DNA of 64,000 bases from Haliea sp. (GTDB lineage: Bacteria > Pseudomonadota > Gammaproteobacteria > Pseudomonadales > Halieaceae), in the NCBI GenBank assembly GCA_016704305.1, contig JADJAL010000020.1:41825-105824 (forward strand), given 5' to 3'. Below, piece by piece: positions 48,038 to 56,310 of this stretch. The position numbers were made by a program, and so were the translations under genes. Position 1 is the first letter of the stretch, and every line of letters begins with the position of its first letter. Under the pieces are notes generated by a model that had not been told where the DNA came from, made no database searches, and saw nothing but the letters and a program-made list of their open reading frames with translations.

Positions 48038-49117
48038 ATGGAAGACGGTAATTTGAAAGCAAAATACGACCCCCTGTTTGTCAGGAACATGATCGAGTCC
48101 GCACTGCGTATCAGCTTGCTCGCGCTGTTGCTGATCCTCTCTTACGAAATTATCGCACCGTTCACCGTGCCGATTTTGTGGGGAGCCATCATTGCCATGG
48201 CCGCGTTTCCGCTGGTGACATGGCTGGAACCGAAACTTGGCGGACGGCGCGGCTTGTCGTCAGCGCTGGTCACTATCGGCATTATCCTGATACTCGTAAT
48301 ACCAGCCTGGTCCGTCACCGAGGCCACCCTGGGCGGCATCAAGCACCTCTCCGCCGTTCTTGAAAGCGGCGGCCTGAAACTGCCGCCACCACCCGCCAGG
48401 GTGGCGACCCTGCCGGTGGTGGGTGAAAGCCTGTTCAACGCCTGGAACGCTGCCAGCAGAGACCTTCCGGCGTTCGCCCACGAGCACGCAGAGCAGATCA
48501 CCGAGCTGGCCAAATCCCTGTTGAAACGTGTTGGCAGCAGCGTGCTGGGCGTGCTGATGTTCGTGATATCGATCATCATCGCAGGCGCCTTCATGACCTA
48601 CGCTGAAAGTTGCGCTGCGGCGACCAAGCACTTTTTTGTTCGCGTGGGCGGACTGAAGCCCGGTGGCGAGTGGGCGCCGCTGGCCGTCGCCACCGTGCGC
48701 AATGTGCTGCGCGGCGTGGTTGGCGTTGCGCTGATACAAACGACGCTGATTGCGATTGGGCTGTTCGTGGCCGGAATCCCGGCCGCGGCATTGTGGACCA
48801 CGATAATACTGGTGCTCGCCATCGCACAGCTGCCAGCCATGCTCATCGTCGCGCCGATTATTTTCTACGTCTGGTCTACCGCCGACACCACCACCGCCGT
48901 TATTTTCACGATCTACCAGTTGCTGGCGGGTGCCAGCGACAACGTCCTGAAACCGCTGTTGATGGGTCGCGGGCTGGACATTCCGATGCCCATCATTCTC
49001 GTCGGCGCCATCGGCGGCCTGATGCTATACGGGATTGTCGGCCTGTTCGTCGGCTCGGTGATACTGTCGTTCTTCTACAAACTGCTGGGGTTGTGGTTGG
49101 CGCAGGAGGCGCAGTAG
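48038..49117 (+). CDS. AI-2E family (PerM/TqsA-like) permease
   Basis: 359 residues with about seven membrane segments: LLALLLILSYEIIAPFTVPILWGAIIAM, ALVTIGIILILVIPAW, LGVLMFVISIIIAGAFM, VALIQTTLIAIGLFVAGIP and later PMPIILVGAIGGLMLYGIVGLFVGSVIL, the conserved C-terminal block. Family members include AI-2 exporter TqsA and Na+(Li+)/H+ antiporters; the substrate is not predictable. ATG 48038 has GGGAG upstream. It is followed by two tandem palindromes. Confidence 0.82.
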   Translation: MEDGNLKAKYDPLFVRNMIESALRISLLALLLILSYEIIAPFTVPILWGAIIAMAAFPLVTWLEPKLGGRRGLSSALVTIGIILILVIPAWSVTEATLGGIKHLSAVLESGGLKLPPPPARVATLPVVGESLFNAWNAASRDLPAFAHEHAEQITELAKSLLKRVGSSVLGVLMFVISIIIAGAFMTYAESCAAATKHFFVRVGGLKPGGEWAPLAVATVRNVLRGVVGVALIQTTLIAIGLFVAGIPAAALWTTIILVLAIAQLPAMLIVAPIIFYVWSTADTTTAVIFTIYQLLAGASDNVLKPLLMGRGLDIPMPIILVGAIGGLMLYGIVGLFVGSVILSFFYKLLGLWLAQEAQ

Positions 49118-49164
49118 CGATTTAGCAGGGGCTTTTGCAATTGGCGGCCGTTATCGAAATATGA

Positions 49165-49304
49165 GCTGTGACTGGGCGGTCCCGGCATCTGGGACCGTCG
49201 CCAGCCATGGATGGCTGGCGTCGAGCTTACATGGAGGGCCTGCCCCCGCTTCTTGGGCACGTACTTGCAGCGTGTCCCAGATGGCGGGACCGCCCAGTCA
49301 CAGC
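49165..49304. repeat. Large composite palindrome, copy D1 of the family
   Basis: Outer arms 49165-49195 and 49274-49304 are reverse complements at 30 of 31 positions. An inner hairpin CGCCAGCCAT/ATGGCTGGCG corresponds in position to the GTGGCGAC hairpin of the other copies. The remaining interior (49237-49273) diverges. It lies in the gap after the AI-2E permease, 61 bases upstream of copy D2. Confidence 0.8.
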
Positions 49305-49363
49305 GGGAATACAAGTATGTACACCGTAAGTGTTCTATGTTGGCTCGGTATGAGAAATTTCCG

Positions 49364-49499
49364 TGCGTCGAGCCAGAGAGCCGTCGCTACCGGTCGGGGC
49401 ACGCCAAAAGCGTACGTCCATGTTCGCCCAGGCTCGACTGGCGACATCCTGTCGCCAGACGGCCCCGACGGTCGACGCTCTCACTGGCTCTCTCAACGC
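49364..49499. repeat. Large composite palindrome, copy D2 of the family
   Basis: Imperfect outer arms (GAGCCAG at 49370-49376 with CTGGCTC at 49484-49490 and TCGGGGC near 49394-49400 with GCCCCGA at 49462-49468), with small bulges. The interior shares ACGCCAAAAGCG, CGTCCATGTTCG, AGGCTCG and GGCGACATCCTGTCGCC with copies A and E1, in the E1 orientation. This copy has drifted most in its arms. Confidence 0.75.
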
Positions 49500-49583
49500 C
49501 GCCTTTTTCGAATCGAACCACCAGGCAAAGCTCATACAGCAAAATCGTCCCGTTACGACAAGAACAAGGGGCTCAGTTGATGA

Positions 49584-50441
49584 TCACAGCTCAGGGATAA
49601 GTTTCGCGAACTGTTCGATCATCGGCATCACGATCTCCGGCTTGTCCCAGTTCTCCATCCCCACGCCGATATTGCAGCGATCCACACCCATGTCGCGGTA
49701 CGACTTCAGCAGATCGGCGGTGACGGGTGACATCACGACCAGCGTAATCTCCACCGTCGCGGGATCACGCCCGTTGTCTCGCACCAACTGGCGAAAGTTC
49801 TTGATGTCCTGCGCGACATCCTGCATCGCGACATCCACCGGCATCCAGCCGTCCGCCCACTGCGCCGCATGCTTGACACCCAGTGGTCCCATCGCGCCCA
49901 GCGTCACCGGCGGGCCGCCGACACGGGTAGCCTTGGGTTCCATCCACACCGGGTCGAAGTTGACCAACTCGCCGCGAAACTCCGGCTCCGCGTCGGTGAG
50001 CAGCGCGCGTTGCGCCAGTACGGTTTCCTTCAATGCGAGGTAGCGGCGCTTGAATGGCAGGCGGGTGGCGTTCTCGAATTCCTCCTCGTTCCAGCCGACG
50101 CCGCAACCGATAATGACACGACCGTTGGAGAGCCGGTCCAGCGTGGCGATGGTCTTGGTCTGCGAAAACAGTTCCCGCTCCATCAGCAGCGCGATGCCGG
50201 TGCCGAGTTTTAACGTGGTGGTCGCGGCGGCGGCGGCCATCAGCGAGATGTACGGGTCCATCATTTTTTTGTAGGGTTCGGGCAGATCGCCACCGGGCGG
50301 GTACGGCGTGCGCCGCGACACCGGAATGTGGCTGTGCTCGCCGTACCACAGCGACTCGAATCCGGCGGCCTCCAGGGTTTTTGCCAGAAAATCGGGCGCG
50401 GGATCATCCGCCGTGTTCATGGAGCTGAAGCCCAGGTGCAT
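49584..50441 (-). CDS. LLM-class flavin-dependent oxidoreductase (TIGR03619-like)
   Basis: 285 residues of luciferase-like monooxygenase fold. FLAKTLEAAGFESLWYGEHSHIP, LKLGTGIALLMERELFSQTKTIATLDRLSNGRVIIGCGVGWNEEEF and VGGPPVTLGAMGPLGVKHAAQWADGWMPV are typical of the LLM F420-dependent subgroup. In gammaproteobacteria F420 is uncommon, so FMN use is possible; the cofactor cannot be told from sequence by eye. ATG 50441. The 3' end is convergent with the AI-2E permease across the D1/D2 palindromes. Confidence 0.82.
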   Translation of the reverse strand: MHLGFSSMNTADDPAPDFLAKTLEAAGFESLWYGEHSHIPVSRRTPYPPGGDLPEPYKKMMDPYISLMAAAAATTTLKLGTGIALLMERELFSQTKTIATLDRLSNGRVIIGCGVGWNEEEFENATRLPFKRRYLALKETVLAQRALLTDAEPEFRGELVNFDPVWMEPKATRVGGPPVTLGAMGPLGVKHAAQWADGWMPVDVAMQDVAQDIKNFRQLVRDNGRDPATVEITLVVMSPVTADLLKSYRDMGVDRCNIGVGMENWDKPEIVMPMIEQFAKLIPEL

Positions 50442-50640
50442 TCAAGTTACCTCGCGATTTTTATAGGTTCGTCCCGATAAGACAGTGCACGGGATCGACC
50501 GGGAGTATGTTGTTAACCAGCTGCGTTGCTGACCGGGTCTCACAGTACTCGGGTTGCGCCCGATGCTCCAGAGCCCACGCCAGAACCTCGACTACGGTTC
50601 AGATTTGCATACGCACGGCAAGCCGGGGCAGGACAGCGCC

Positions 50641-51600
50641 TCAGCTCGCGCGGCGCTGCCGCACGGCCCCGGCCAGCGCCTGCAGTACCGGGAGTGTGTC
50701 ATCCCACTTCACGCACGGGTCGGTGATGCTCTGCCCGTAGGTCAACGGCTTGCCCTCGACCACGTCCTGGCGCCCTTCCACCAGGTTGCTTTCGATCATC
50801 AGCCCGATGATGCTGCGATTGCCGCGCGCCACCTGGGCGGCGATATCCGTCACGACATCGAGCTGGCGTGCGGGAATCTTGCGGCTGTTGGAGTGGCTGG
50901 CGTCAATCATGATGCGTGCGGGCAGGCCGGCTTTCTCCAACATCTTCTGGGAATCCTCCACCGAGAACATATCGTAATTGGGCTGTTTGCCGCCGCGCAG
51001 GATGATGTGGCAGTCCTCGTTGCCCGTGGTCTGGAAAATCGCCGAATGCCCTTCCTTGGTGACAGACAGGAAATGGTGCGGCTGGGACGCGGACTTGATC
51101 GCATCGATCGCCACCTGGATATCCCCATCCGTGGCGTTCTTGAATCCCACCGGGCAGGACAGGCCGGACGTCAGCTCCCTGTGCGTCTGGCTCTCCGTGG
51201 TGCGCGCGCCAATCGCGCCCCACGACACGAGGTCGGCAATGTACTGCGGCGAGATCAGGTCGAGGTATTCCGTGCCTGCGGGCAGGCCCTGGTCAGCGAG
51301 GTCCGACAACAGCTTTCTCGCCAGGTGCAGGCCCTTGTTGATCTGGAAGCTGTTGTTCAGGTTCGCCGCTTTCAGCAGTGCGGCATACTCAAGCGCGGCC
51401 TTCGGGTCGTGTATCGAGCAGGGCCCCACCACTACCAGCAGGCGGTCGTCCTCGCCCGTGAGAATACGGTGGATGGTAGTGCGCGCTTGCGCAACGGTTT
51501 CCGCCGCGGCGTCGCTGATACCGATATCCTTGATAAGCTGTTGCGGCGATATCAGTTCGTTGATCTGTTGAATCCGCAGATCGTCGGTCTTTGCAGTCAT
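50641..51600 (-). CDS. aroG: Class I DAHP synthase (AroG type) with an internal deletion of an active-site segment
   Basis: First enzyme of the shikimate pathway: PEP + erythrose 4-phosphate to DAHP. Most of AroG is present: VVGPCSIHDP with the metal-binding Cys, SWGAIGARTTESQ, CPVGFKNATDGD, CHIILRGGKQPNYD, IDASHSNSRK, GLMIESNLVEG and SITDPCVKWDD. But between EYAALLKA and ANLNNSFQINKG about 33 residues are missing compared with E. coli AroG. That stretch includes the RVYFEKPRTTVGWKG motif, which has the PEP-binding Arg92, Lys97 and Arg99 equivalents. The frame is unbroken at the junction (about 51362-51370). Such a protein should be inactive. Start at ATG 51600 fits E. coli numbering better than ATG 51612. 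Other isozymes may exist outside the window. Confidence 0.85.
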   Translation of the reverse strand: MTAKTDDLRIQQINELISPQQLIKDIGISDAAAETVAQARTTIHRILTGEDDRLLVVVGPCSIHDPKAALEYAALLKAANLNNSFQINKGLHLARKLLSDLADQGLPAGTEYLDLISPQYIADLVSWGAIGARTTESQTHRELTSGLSCPVGFKNATDGDIQVAIDAIKSASQPHHFLSVTKEGHSAIFQTTGNEDCHIILRGGKQPNYDMFSVEDSQKMLEKAGLPARIMIDASHSNSRKIPARQLDVVTDIAAQVARGNRSIIGLMIESNLVEGRQDVVEGKPLTYGQSITDPCVKWDDTLPVLQALAGAVRQRRAS

Positions 51601-51701
51601 AGTGAATTCCATTGCGTTGGTGTTACCGGATGACCCCTGGATTCAGGGGGCCGGTAATATACCACATGCCAGCAGGCAGGCAGTGTAAATAAGCCGTGAA
51701 T

Positions 51702-52193
51702 CTACTGCGAATCCCACCAGGCATCCAGCATCGTGCCCACGGTATTGGGCACCACCAGGTGCGCGCCGTACCAGGTATGCAGGCAGCGGATATGCGCAAA
51801 ATTCGCGATACCGCCAATGCCCTTGTCCGTCAGCGCCGCACCAAAACCCAGTGCCTGCAAACGCTGTCGAATCGACGGCTGCATGTACGACTCGCGCAGC
51901 GCAATGTGCGCCAGGTGATCCGCGCGCATCGCAGCCTGCAATTGTGCATCCGCGTCGATGCGCTGCTGGAACTGCTTGATGAGTCCGCCCGCCTCGTTCT
52001 GGTCGATGCGATAACACAGCCCCGGATCGACCAGCCAGAACAACGTGGGAAACGGTTTCTCATCCACCAGCGACGCGACGCGAATGACGATGGGGGCGCC
52101 TGCGTCCCCCTGCACGATGACCTCCTCCAAACCGCGCGGACGCCTGCCCAGCAGTTCAGTAACTCGATCAATAATTTCAGGAGTGAGTGTCAC
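51702..52193 (-). CDS. DUF501 family protein
   Basis: 163 residues. PRGLEEVIVQGDAGAPIVIRVASLVDEKPFPTLFWLVDPGLCYRIDQ and TDKGIGGIANFAHIRCLHTWYGAHLV match the DUF501 core, with its conserved Cys and His residues. No function is established for the family. GTG start at 52193. It lies alone between aroG (-) and the cobalamin riboswitch (+). Confidence 0.8.
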   Translation of the reverse strand: MTLTPEIIDRVTELLGRRPRGLEEVIVQGDAGAPIVIRVASLVDEKPFPTLFWLVDPGLCYRIDQNEAGGLIKQFQQRIDADAQLQAAMRADHLAHIALRESYMQPSIRQRLQALGFGAALTDKGIGGIANFAHIRCLHTWYGAHLVVPNTVGTMLDAWWDSQ

Positions 52194-52351
52194 GCGGTTT
52201 CCGGGAGAATTCGAGAGCGCGCCATTTTACGCAAAACACACGATAATTACAGCGTGAAATCGTCGCGAGCAGCGTTGCAAAAGCCGCATACTGAAAGTTC
52301 GACATCACCCCGCCGTTTTACGCTGTGGCCTGCATTTTGCAAACCTTGTTG

Positions 52352-52380
52352 TTGACAATGATTATCCTTCTCCCTAGAGT
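52352..52380 (+). promoter_or_regulatory. Promoter for the btuB-like/cobO operon
   Basis: A perfect TTGACA at 52352-52357 and TAGAGT at 52375-52380 are separated by 17 bases, immediately upstream of the riboswitch. Transcription would begin near 52387. Confidence 0.7.
52354..52372 (+). promoter_or_regulatory. Fur-box-like sequence overlapping the promoter
   Basis: GACAATGATTATCCTTCTC matches the 19-base Fur consensus GATAATGATAATCATTATC at about 14-15 positions, within the promoter spacer. Fur control of a B12 receptor would be unusual, so this may be chance. No experimental support. Confidence 0.3.
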
Positions 52381-52392
52381 TGCGCCCGGAAC

Positions 52393-52590
52393 CAGGTGCT
52401 CACCGCCTACTGCCTCGGCAGTTTTCTGGGTGAGTTAAATGGGAAGTGTGGAAAGGCTCAGGCCTCATCCACCGCTGCCCCCGCAACGGTATACAGTCGC
52501 TGACTGTGAGCCCTACACCTGCCTGGTCCAGTGCAACGATGGAGCGGAGGGCTTCATACCACGGTTGCTCAATGCTCGCATTGCGTTCCC
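52393..52590 (+). ncRNA. Cobalamin riboswitch (AdoCbl class)
   Basis: 5' leader of the TonB receptor gene. Conserved parts occur in order: GGTGCTCACC (P2/P3 entrance), AAATGGGAAGTGTGG (52438-52452), the B12-box GCTGCCCCCGCAACGGTA (52474-52491), GAGCCC and CAGTGCAACGATGGAGCGGAGGGC. The B12 box is a near-exact match to the consensus of cobalamin riboswitches. Ligand binding should turn off receptor and cobO synthesis. The expression platform is the hairpin at 52601-52634. Confidence 0.93.
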
Positions 52591-52600
52591 TGATCCCCTC

Positions 52601-52634
52601 CCTCAATCGCCAATAATTCACCGGCAATTGAGGA
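52601..52634 (+). promoter_or_regulatory. Shine-Dalgarno-sequestering hairpin (riboswitch expression platform)
   Basis: CCTCAAT (52601-52607) pairs with ATTGAGG (52627-52633), with three more pairs after one mismatch. The right arm contains GAGGA, the ribosome site for the receptor ATG at 52642. There is no T-tract, so repression is probably at translation, not by termination. Confidence 0.7.
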
Positions 52635-52641
52635 CAACAAC

Positions 52642-54507
52642 ATGAATAAACTACCTACAGCAACTGCGCTGGCGCTCACGGGCGTCTCTGCGCTCAGCGC
52701 CTTCAACGCGCAGGCCAGCAACAAACTGGAAGAAATTGTCGTAACCTCCTCGCGCGTGGAAATGCCGCTGCGCGAAGTGGCGACGTCCGTTTCTGTCATC
52801 ACGCAGGAGGAAATCCAACTGCGCGGTTTCAGCACCGTGGCGAATACCCTGCGCTATGAACCGGCGATATCCGTCGCCAGTGCTGGCGGTCCCGGCACGC
52901 CGACCGGCGTGCGCATTCGCGGCGAGTACGGCTATCGCACCAAGGTCTTTATCGACGGGATAGACATCACGGACAATTCCGCCACACAGTCCGAGCCCAA
53001 TTTCGGCAACCTGCTGTCAGGCGGTATCGACCGCATTGAAATTCTTCGCGGCCCGCTGGGCCTGCCCTACGGCGCCGACGCTGGCGGCGTCATCAATATG
53101 TACACTGCGGCGCCGCAGGCTGGCCTGTCCGGCGGGCTTGAGGCCGAGGGCGGCCGCTTCGGCACGCAGCAGTACGGTGGGCATGTCAACGGCGGCACGG
53201 ACGTGGTCGACGGAGCCGCGATGGTGGAAAGATTCGAGACGGATAGCTTCAACACGCGGATCAGCGACAATGTCCTGCGCGACGATGATGGCTACGAAAA
53301 CACCACGCTGCACGCTCGCGGAGGGTGGAATATTTCCGACACGCTGCGCGCGGAGATCGTGGGCCGCACGGTGGAGGGCGACGGTGATTACGACGAGTGC
53401 TACCTGGGCGATCCCACCTATGCTCGCACCGACGATTGCAGGCAGAAGTACGACCAGGATTTCGGGCGCGTCGCGCTGATTCATCGCGCGGAAAAGTTCG
53501 CCAACACGCTGTCATACAACGCCAATACGCTCGATCGGGAGTACTACACCGAGGGCTTTAATGACTATAGCTACAACAGCGACTTCCAGGAAGTTGATTA
53601 CCTCGGAAACTGGAAAGATTCCGACATGTTGAGCCTGGTGTACGGCGCTGAGTTGCAAAGGGACTCGATGAATGCGGGCGACGGCGACGAAAGCCGCGAC
53701 GAGGAAGGCTATTTCCTCGAGTACCAGGGTGGCTTTAACGATGACGTCTTCCTCTCCGCCGGTGCGCGCTACACGGACAACGAGAACTGCGGCACCAAGA
53801 CCACCTACCGCGCAGGTGCCGTTTATCTGGTGGCGGCGGGCGAGGGAGAATTCAAGTTGAAGACCACTTATGGCACCGGGTTTCGTGCGCCCGGGCTTTA
53901 CGAAATTGCCTACAATGTCGGGCCTTTCGCAACACCGCCTGCGCTGGGAACGGAACTCGGCGCAGAGGAAAGCAAGGGCTACGACGCAGGCGTCGGTTAC
54001 TTCGCCACCTCGGGCTGGTACGTGGACGTCGTGTACTTCGACCAGAAAATCGACGACGAAATCTATTTCGACCTGATCAATTACTCGGGCTATCTGCAGG
54101 GTGACGGCGAAAGCGCCTCTAACGGTGTGGAAGTGACTGCGGAAGTGCCGCTCAACGACATGCTGACGTTGACCAGCAACTACACCTATACCGACGCACA
54201 GGACTTCGAGGGCGAGCAGCGGCTGCGCGTACCGAAGAACATGGGTAACATCGGTGTACTTGTCAGTCCCTGGGACGGGCGCCTGCAAGTCAATGTGAAT
54301 TACCGCGTGGCGCGCGATACTGCCGAGGAAACCAGCGGCAGCGTCGATGACTACGAGGTGCTGGACATCAGCGCGAGCTACCAGGTCCTGGATTATCTGC
54401 AGGTCTTCGGTCGCGTGGAGAATGCCACCGACGAGGACTACCAGGAAATACCCGACTTCAGGACACCGGGCGCGGCCGGTTACGCCGGTGTACGCTTTAC
54501 TTTCTAA
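52642..54507 (+). CDS. btuB: TonB-dependent outer-membrane cobalamin receptor
   Basis: 621 residues. Signal peptide TALALTGVSALSAFNAQAS, TonB box EEIVVTSSR near residue 30, plug domain (LREVATSVSVITQEEIQLRGF, VRIRGEYGYRTKVFIDGIDI, GIDRIEILRGPLGLPYGADAGGVINM), then a 22-strand barrel ending in YAGVRFTF with the C-terminal Phe. E. coli BtuB is 594 residues (mature). The riboswitch and the following cobO identify corrinoid as the probable substrate. Acidic composition (many Asp/Glu) is like other marine outer-membrane proteins. Confidence 0.9.
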   Translation: MNKLPTATALALTGVSALSAFNAQASNKLEEIVVTSSRVEMPLREVATSVSVITQEEIQLRGFSTVANTLRYEPAISVASAGGPGTPTGVRIRGEYGYRTKVFIDGIDITDNSATQSEPNFGNLLSGGIDRIEILRGPLGLPYGADAGGVINMYTAAPQAGLSGGLEAEGGRFGTQQYGGHVNGGTDVVDGAAMVERFETDSFNTRISDNVLRDDDGYENTTLHARGGWNISDTLRAEIVGRTVEGDGDYDECYLGDPTYARTDDCRQKYDQDFGRVALIHRAEKFANTLSYNANTLDREYYTEGFNDYSYNSDFQEVDYLGNWKDSDMLSLVYGAELQRDSMNAGDGDESRDEEGYFLEYQGGFNDDVFLSAGARYTDNENCGTKTTYRAGAVYLVAAGEGEFKLKTTYGTGFRAPGLYEIAYNVGPFATPPALGTELGAEESKGYDAGVGYFATSGWYVDVVYFDQKIDDEIYFDLINYSGYLQGDGESASNGVEVTAEVPLNDMLTLTSNYTYTDAQDFEGEQRLRVPKNMGNIGVLVSPWDGRLQVNVNYRVARDTAEETSGSVDDYEVLDISASYQVLDYLQVFGRVENATDEDYQEIPDFRTPGAAGYAGVRFTF

Positions 54508-54532
54508 TGCGATGTAACCATGGAGAACGCCA

Positions 54533-55171
54533 ATGACAGGCCAGGACAGTGACAAGCTGCGCAACGACGCCCGGCGCAAGGATGCGAAACACAAGGCCGC
54601 GATGGAGAAGCAAAAAGCCAACGTGGATTCGGCCATCGCCGCGGCGGATACAGAGCGCGGTGTCGCGCTGTTGCTGACCGGCAACGGCAAGGGCAAATCC
54701 AGCTCGGCGTTCGGCATCGTGATGCGCGCATTGGGCTACGGCCAGAAAGTGGCCGTGGTGCAGTTCATCAAGGGCGAGCAGTTATCCGGCGAAGAGATCT
54801 ACCTGCGGGAGCACTGTCCCCAGGTGACGTTCTACCAGATGGGCACGGGGTTTACCTGGGACACGCAGGACAGAAGCGCCGACATCGCCGCCGCCGAAAA
54901 AACCTGGGCTGTCGCCAAACCACTGTTGGCCGATGCGAGTTACGACGTGGTCGTGCTCGATGAACTGACCTACATGATCGCCTACAAGTACCTGGATGAA
55001 GGCGAGATCCTGGAAGCTATCGCGTCGCGACCCGCGAACCAAAGTGTCGTGGTGACCGGTCGCGGCGGCGGCAGCGCACTGCAGGACATCATGGATACGG
55101 TGTCGGAAGTGAAGGATATCAAGCACGCCTACGCCGCCGGCATCAAGGCACGCAAGGGCGTGGATTACTGA
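54533..55171 (+). CDS. cobO: Cob(I)alamin adenosyltransferase (CobO/BtuR)
   Basis: 212 residues. Attaches the 5'-deoxyadenosyl group of ATP to Co(I) corrinoids. The P-loop is GNGKGKSSSAFG near residue 51, followed by GYGQKVAVVQFIKGEQ, VVVLDELTYMIAYKYLD and VVVTGRGG, all typical of the CobA/CobO/BtuR family. A charged N-terminal helix (RNDARRKDAKHKAAMEKQK) is as in E. coli BtuR. GGAG precedes ATG 54533, 25 bases after btuB, so cotranscribed under the riboswitch. A terminator follows. Confidence 0.95.
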   Translation: MTGQDSDKLRNDARRKDAKHKAAMEKQKANVDSAIAAADTERGVALLLTGNGKGKSSSAFGIVMRALGYGQKVAVVQFIKGEQLSGEEIYLREHCPQVTFYQMGTGFTWDTQDRSADIAAAEKTWAVAKPLLADASYDVVVLDELTYMIAYKYLDEGEILEAIASRPANQSVVVTGRGGGSALQDIMDTVSEVKDIKHAYAAGIKARKGVDY

Positions 55172-55185
55172 AGTACGGTCCTTGG

Positions 55186-55219
55186 TCGGACGACGCCTTG
55201 CGTGTCGTCCGGCATTTTT
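55186..55219 (+). terminator. Rho-independent terminator after cobO
   Basis: Stem CGGACGAC/GTCGTCCG (55187-55194 with 55204-55211) and a T-rich tail (ATTTTTATC). It ends the btuB-cobO transcript 15 bases after the cobO stop and lies at the convergent end of bluB, so it may act for both strands. Confidence 0.82.
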
Positions 55220-55220
55220 A

Positions 55221-55940
55221 TCAGCTTTTTTTCGGGCCAATATCGTTGGCCTGCGGAAACTGGCGCGGCCAGTCTCGCTGTGAATGCAATGCATCGTAGA
55301 CAGGATGCTCAGCCGCCTGCTCTCCCCATTGCTCGGTGAACACCAACTCCTCCACCGGCTGTCGCTGTGCCCAACCCTTGTCTTCCAGTTCCGGTCGCTC
55401 GCGAAAATGCTCCACATAGCCGAGGCAGAGATACGCAATCGGCACGACATGTTCCGGCAGCCCGAGAATCGCACGCAATTTTTCCGGCGTGATGATCGAC
55501 ACCCAACCCACGCCGACGCCTTCGGCGCGCGCCGCCAGCCACAAATTCTGCACCGCGCAGACGGTGCTGTAGATATCCATCTGCGGCTGGTGCGTGCGCC
55601 CCAGCACGACGTCGCCGCCGCGCTGCCGGTCACAGGTGATGCACAGGTTCACCGGCGCATCCAGGATGCCCTGCAGTTTCAGCTGCCGATACTGCTGCTG
55701 GCGCTCGCCCGCAAACAGATTCGCGGCTTCCTCGTTGGCGTCACAGAAGGCTTCATGCACAGCGGCTTTGAAGGCGTCACTCTGCACGAGGATAAAGTTC
55801 CACGGTTGCGACAGACCGACTGAAGGCGCGTGGTGCGCAGCGATAATCATCCGCGCCAGCACTTCCTCAGGTATCGGCTTGGCGATGAACTCGCTGCGCA
55901 CATCGCGCCTTCCGAACAGTGTCTCGTAAAAACCTTGCAT
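55221..55940 (-). CDS. bluB: 5,6-dimethylbenzimidazole synthase BluB
   Basis: 239-residue flavin destructase that converts FMNH2 and O2 into DMB, the lower ligand of B12. Nitroreductase fold: RRDVRSEFIAKPIPEEVLARMIIAAHHAPSVGLSQPWNFILV, GRTHQPQMDIYSTVCAVQNLWLAARAEGVGVGWVSII, and YLCLGYVEHF are BluB-specific. Supplies CobT, encoded upstream on the same strand. It is separated from btuF by 498 bases that hold two palindromes, so it may be a separate unit or be regulated by them. ATG 55940. Confidence 0.92.
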   Translation of the reverse strand: MQGFYETLFGRRDVRSEFIAKPIPEEVLARMIIAAHHAPSVGLSQPWNFILVQSDAFKAAVHEAFCDANEEAANLFAGERQQQYRQLKLQGILDAPVNLCITCDRQRGGDVVLGRTHQPQMDIYSTVCAVQNLWLAARAEGVGVGWVSIITPEKLRAILGLPEHVVPIAYLCLGYVEHFRERPELEDKGWAQRQPVEELVFTEQWGEQAAEHPVYDALHSQRDWPRQFPQANDIGPKKS

Positions 55941-56038
55941 GTTGTGTTCTCTGTTATTGGAGTACTTACAGTAGTACTACTTTGCGCTTACCGCTTGAAT
56001 TGCTTGTACTGGCTCAGTGGAATTATGCAGTGTGTAGC

Positions 56039-56159
56039 GGAGAATGCGGGTGATGCTGGTCACTGGGACACGCCAAAAAGCGCACATCCATGTGCAGGCT
56101 CGGGTGGCGACATCCATGTCGCCACACGGTCCCAGTGACCAGCATCACCCGCATTCTCC
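56039..56159. repeat. Large composite palindrome, copy E1 of the family
   Basis: Outer arms 56039-56069 and 56129-56159 are perfect 31-bp reverse complements. The interior contains CGCCAAAAAGCG, GCACATCCATGTGC (hairpin), GGCTCG, and TGGCGACATCCATGTCGCCA (hairpin), nearly identical to the reverse complement of copy A. Total 121 bp. Lies between btuF and bluB. Confidence 0.88.
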
Positions 56160-56310
56160 TCAACGCCGCAGCTCGTACAGTTCGATCTGCACCGAATGGC
56201 ACCTACTTCAGCTGCCAGACCTAAACCTGTCCAGATCGTGGCGGTACTTTGCCAAATATCAACTCGATCAAAGAAATCAACTCAACCTGAAGGATTGGTG
56301 ATGCCCGGGA

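Noticed and set aside
50442..50640. Possible tRNA or small RNA between the LLM and DAHP synthase genes
   Set aside because: I could not find a cloverleaf, T-loop motif or terminator; only weak inverted repeats.
52354..52372. A firm call of Fur regulation for the B12 receptor
   Set aside because: Only about 14-15 of 19 bases match and the overlap with TTGACA explains part of it; kept as a low-confidence site.
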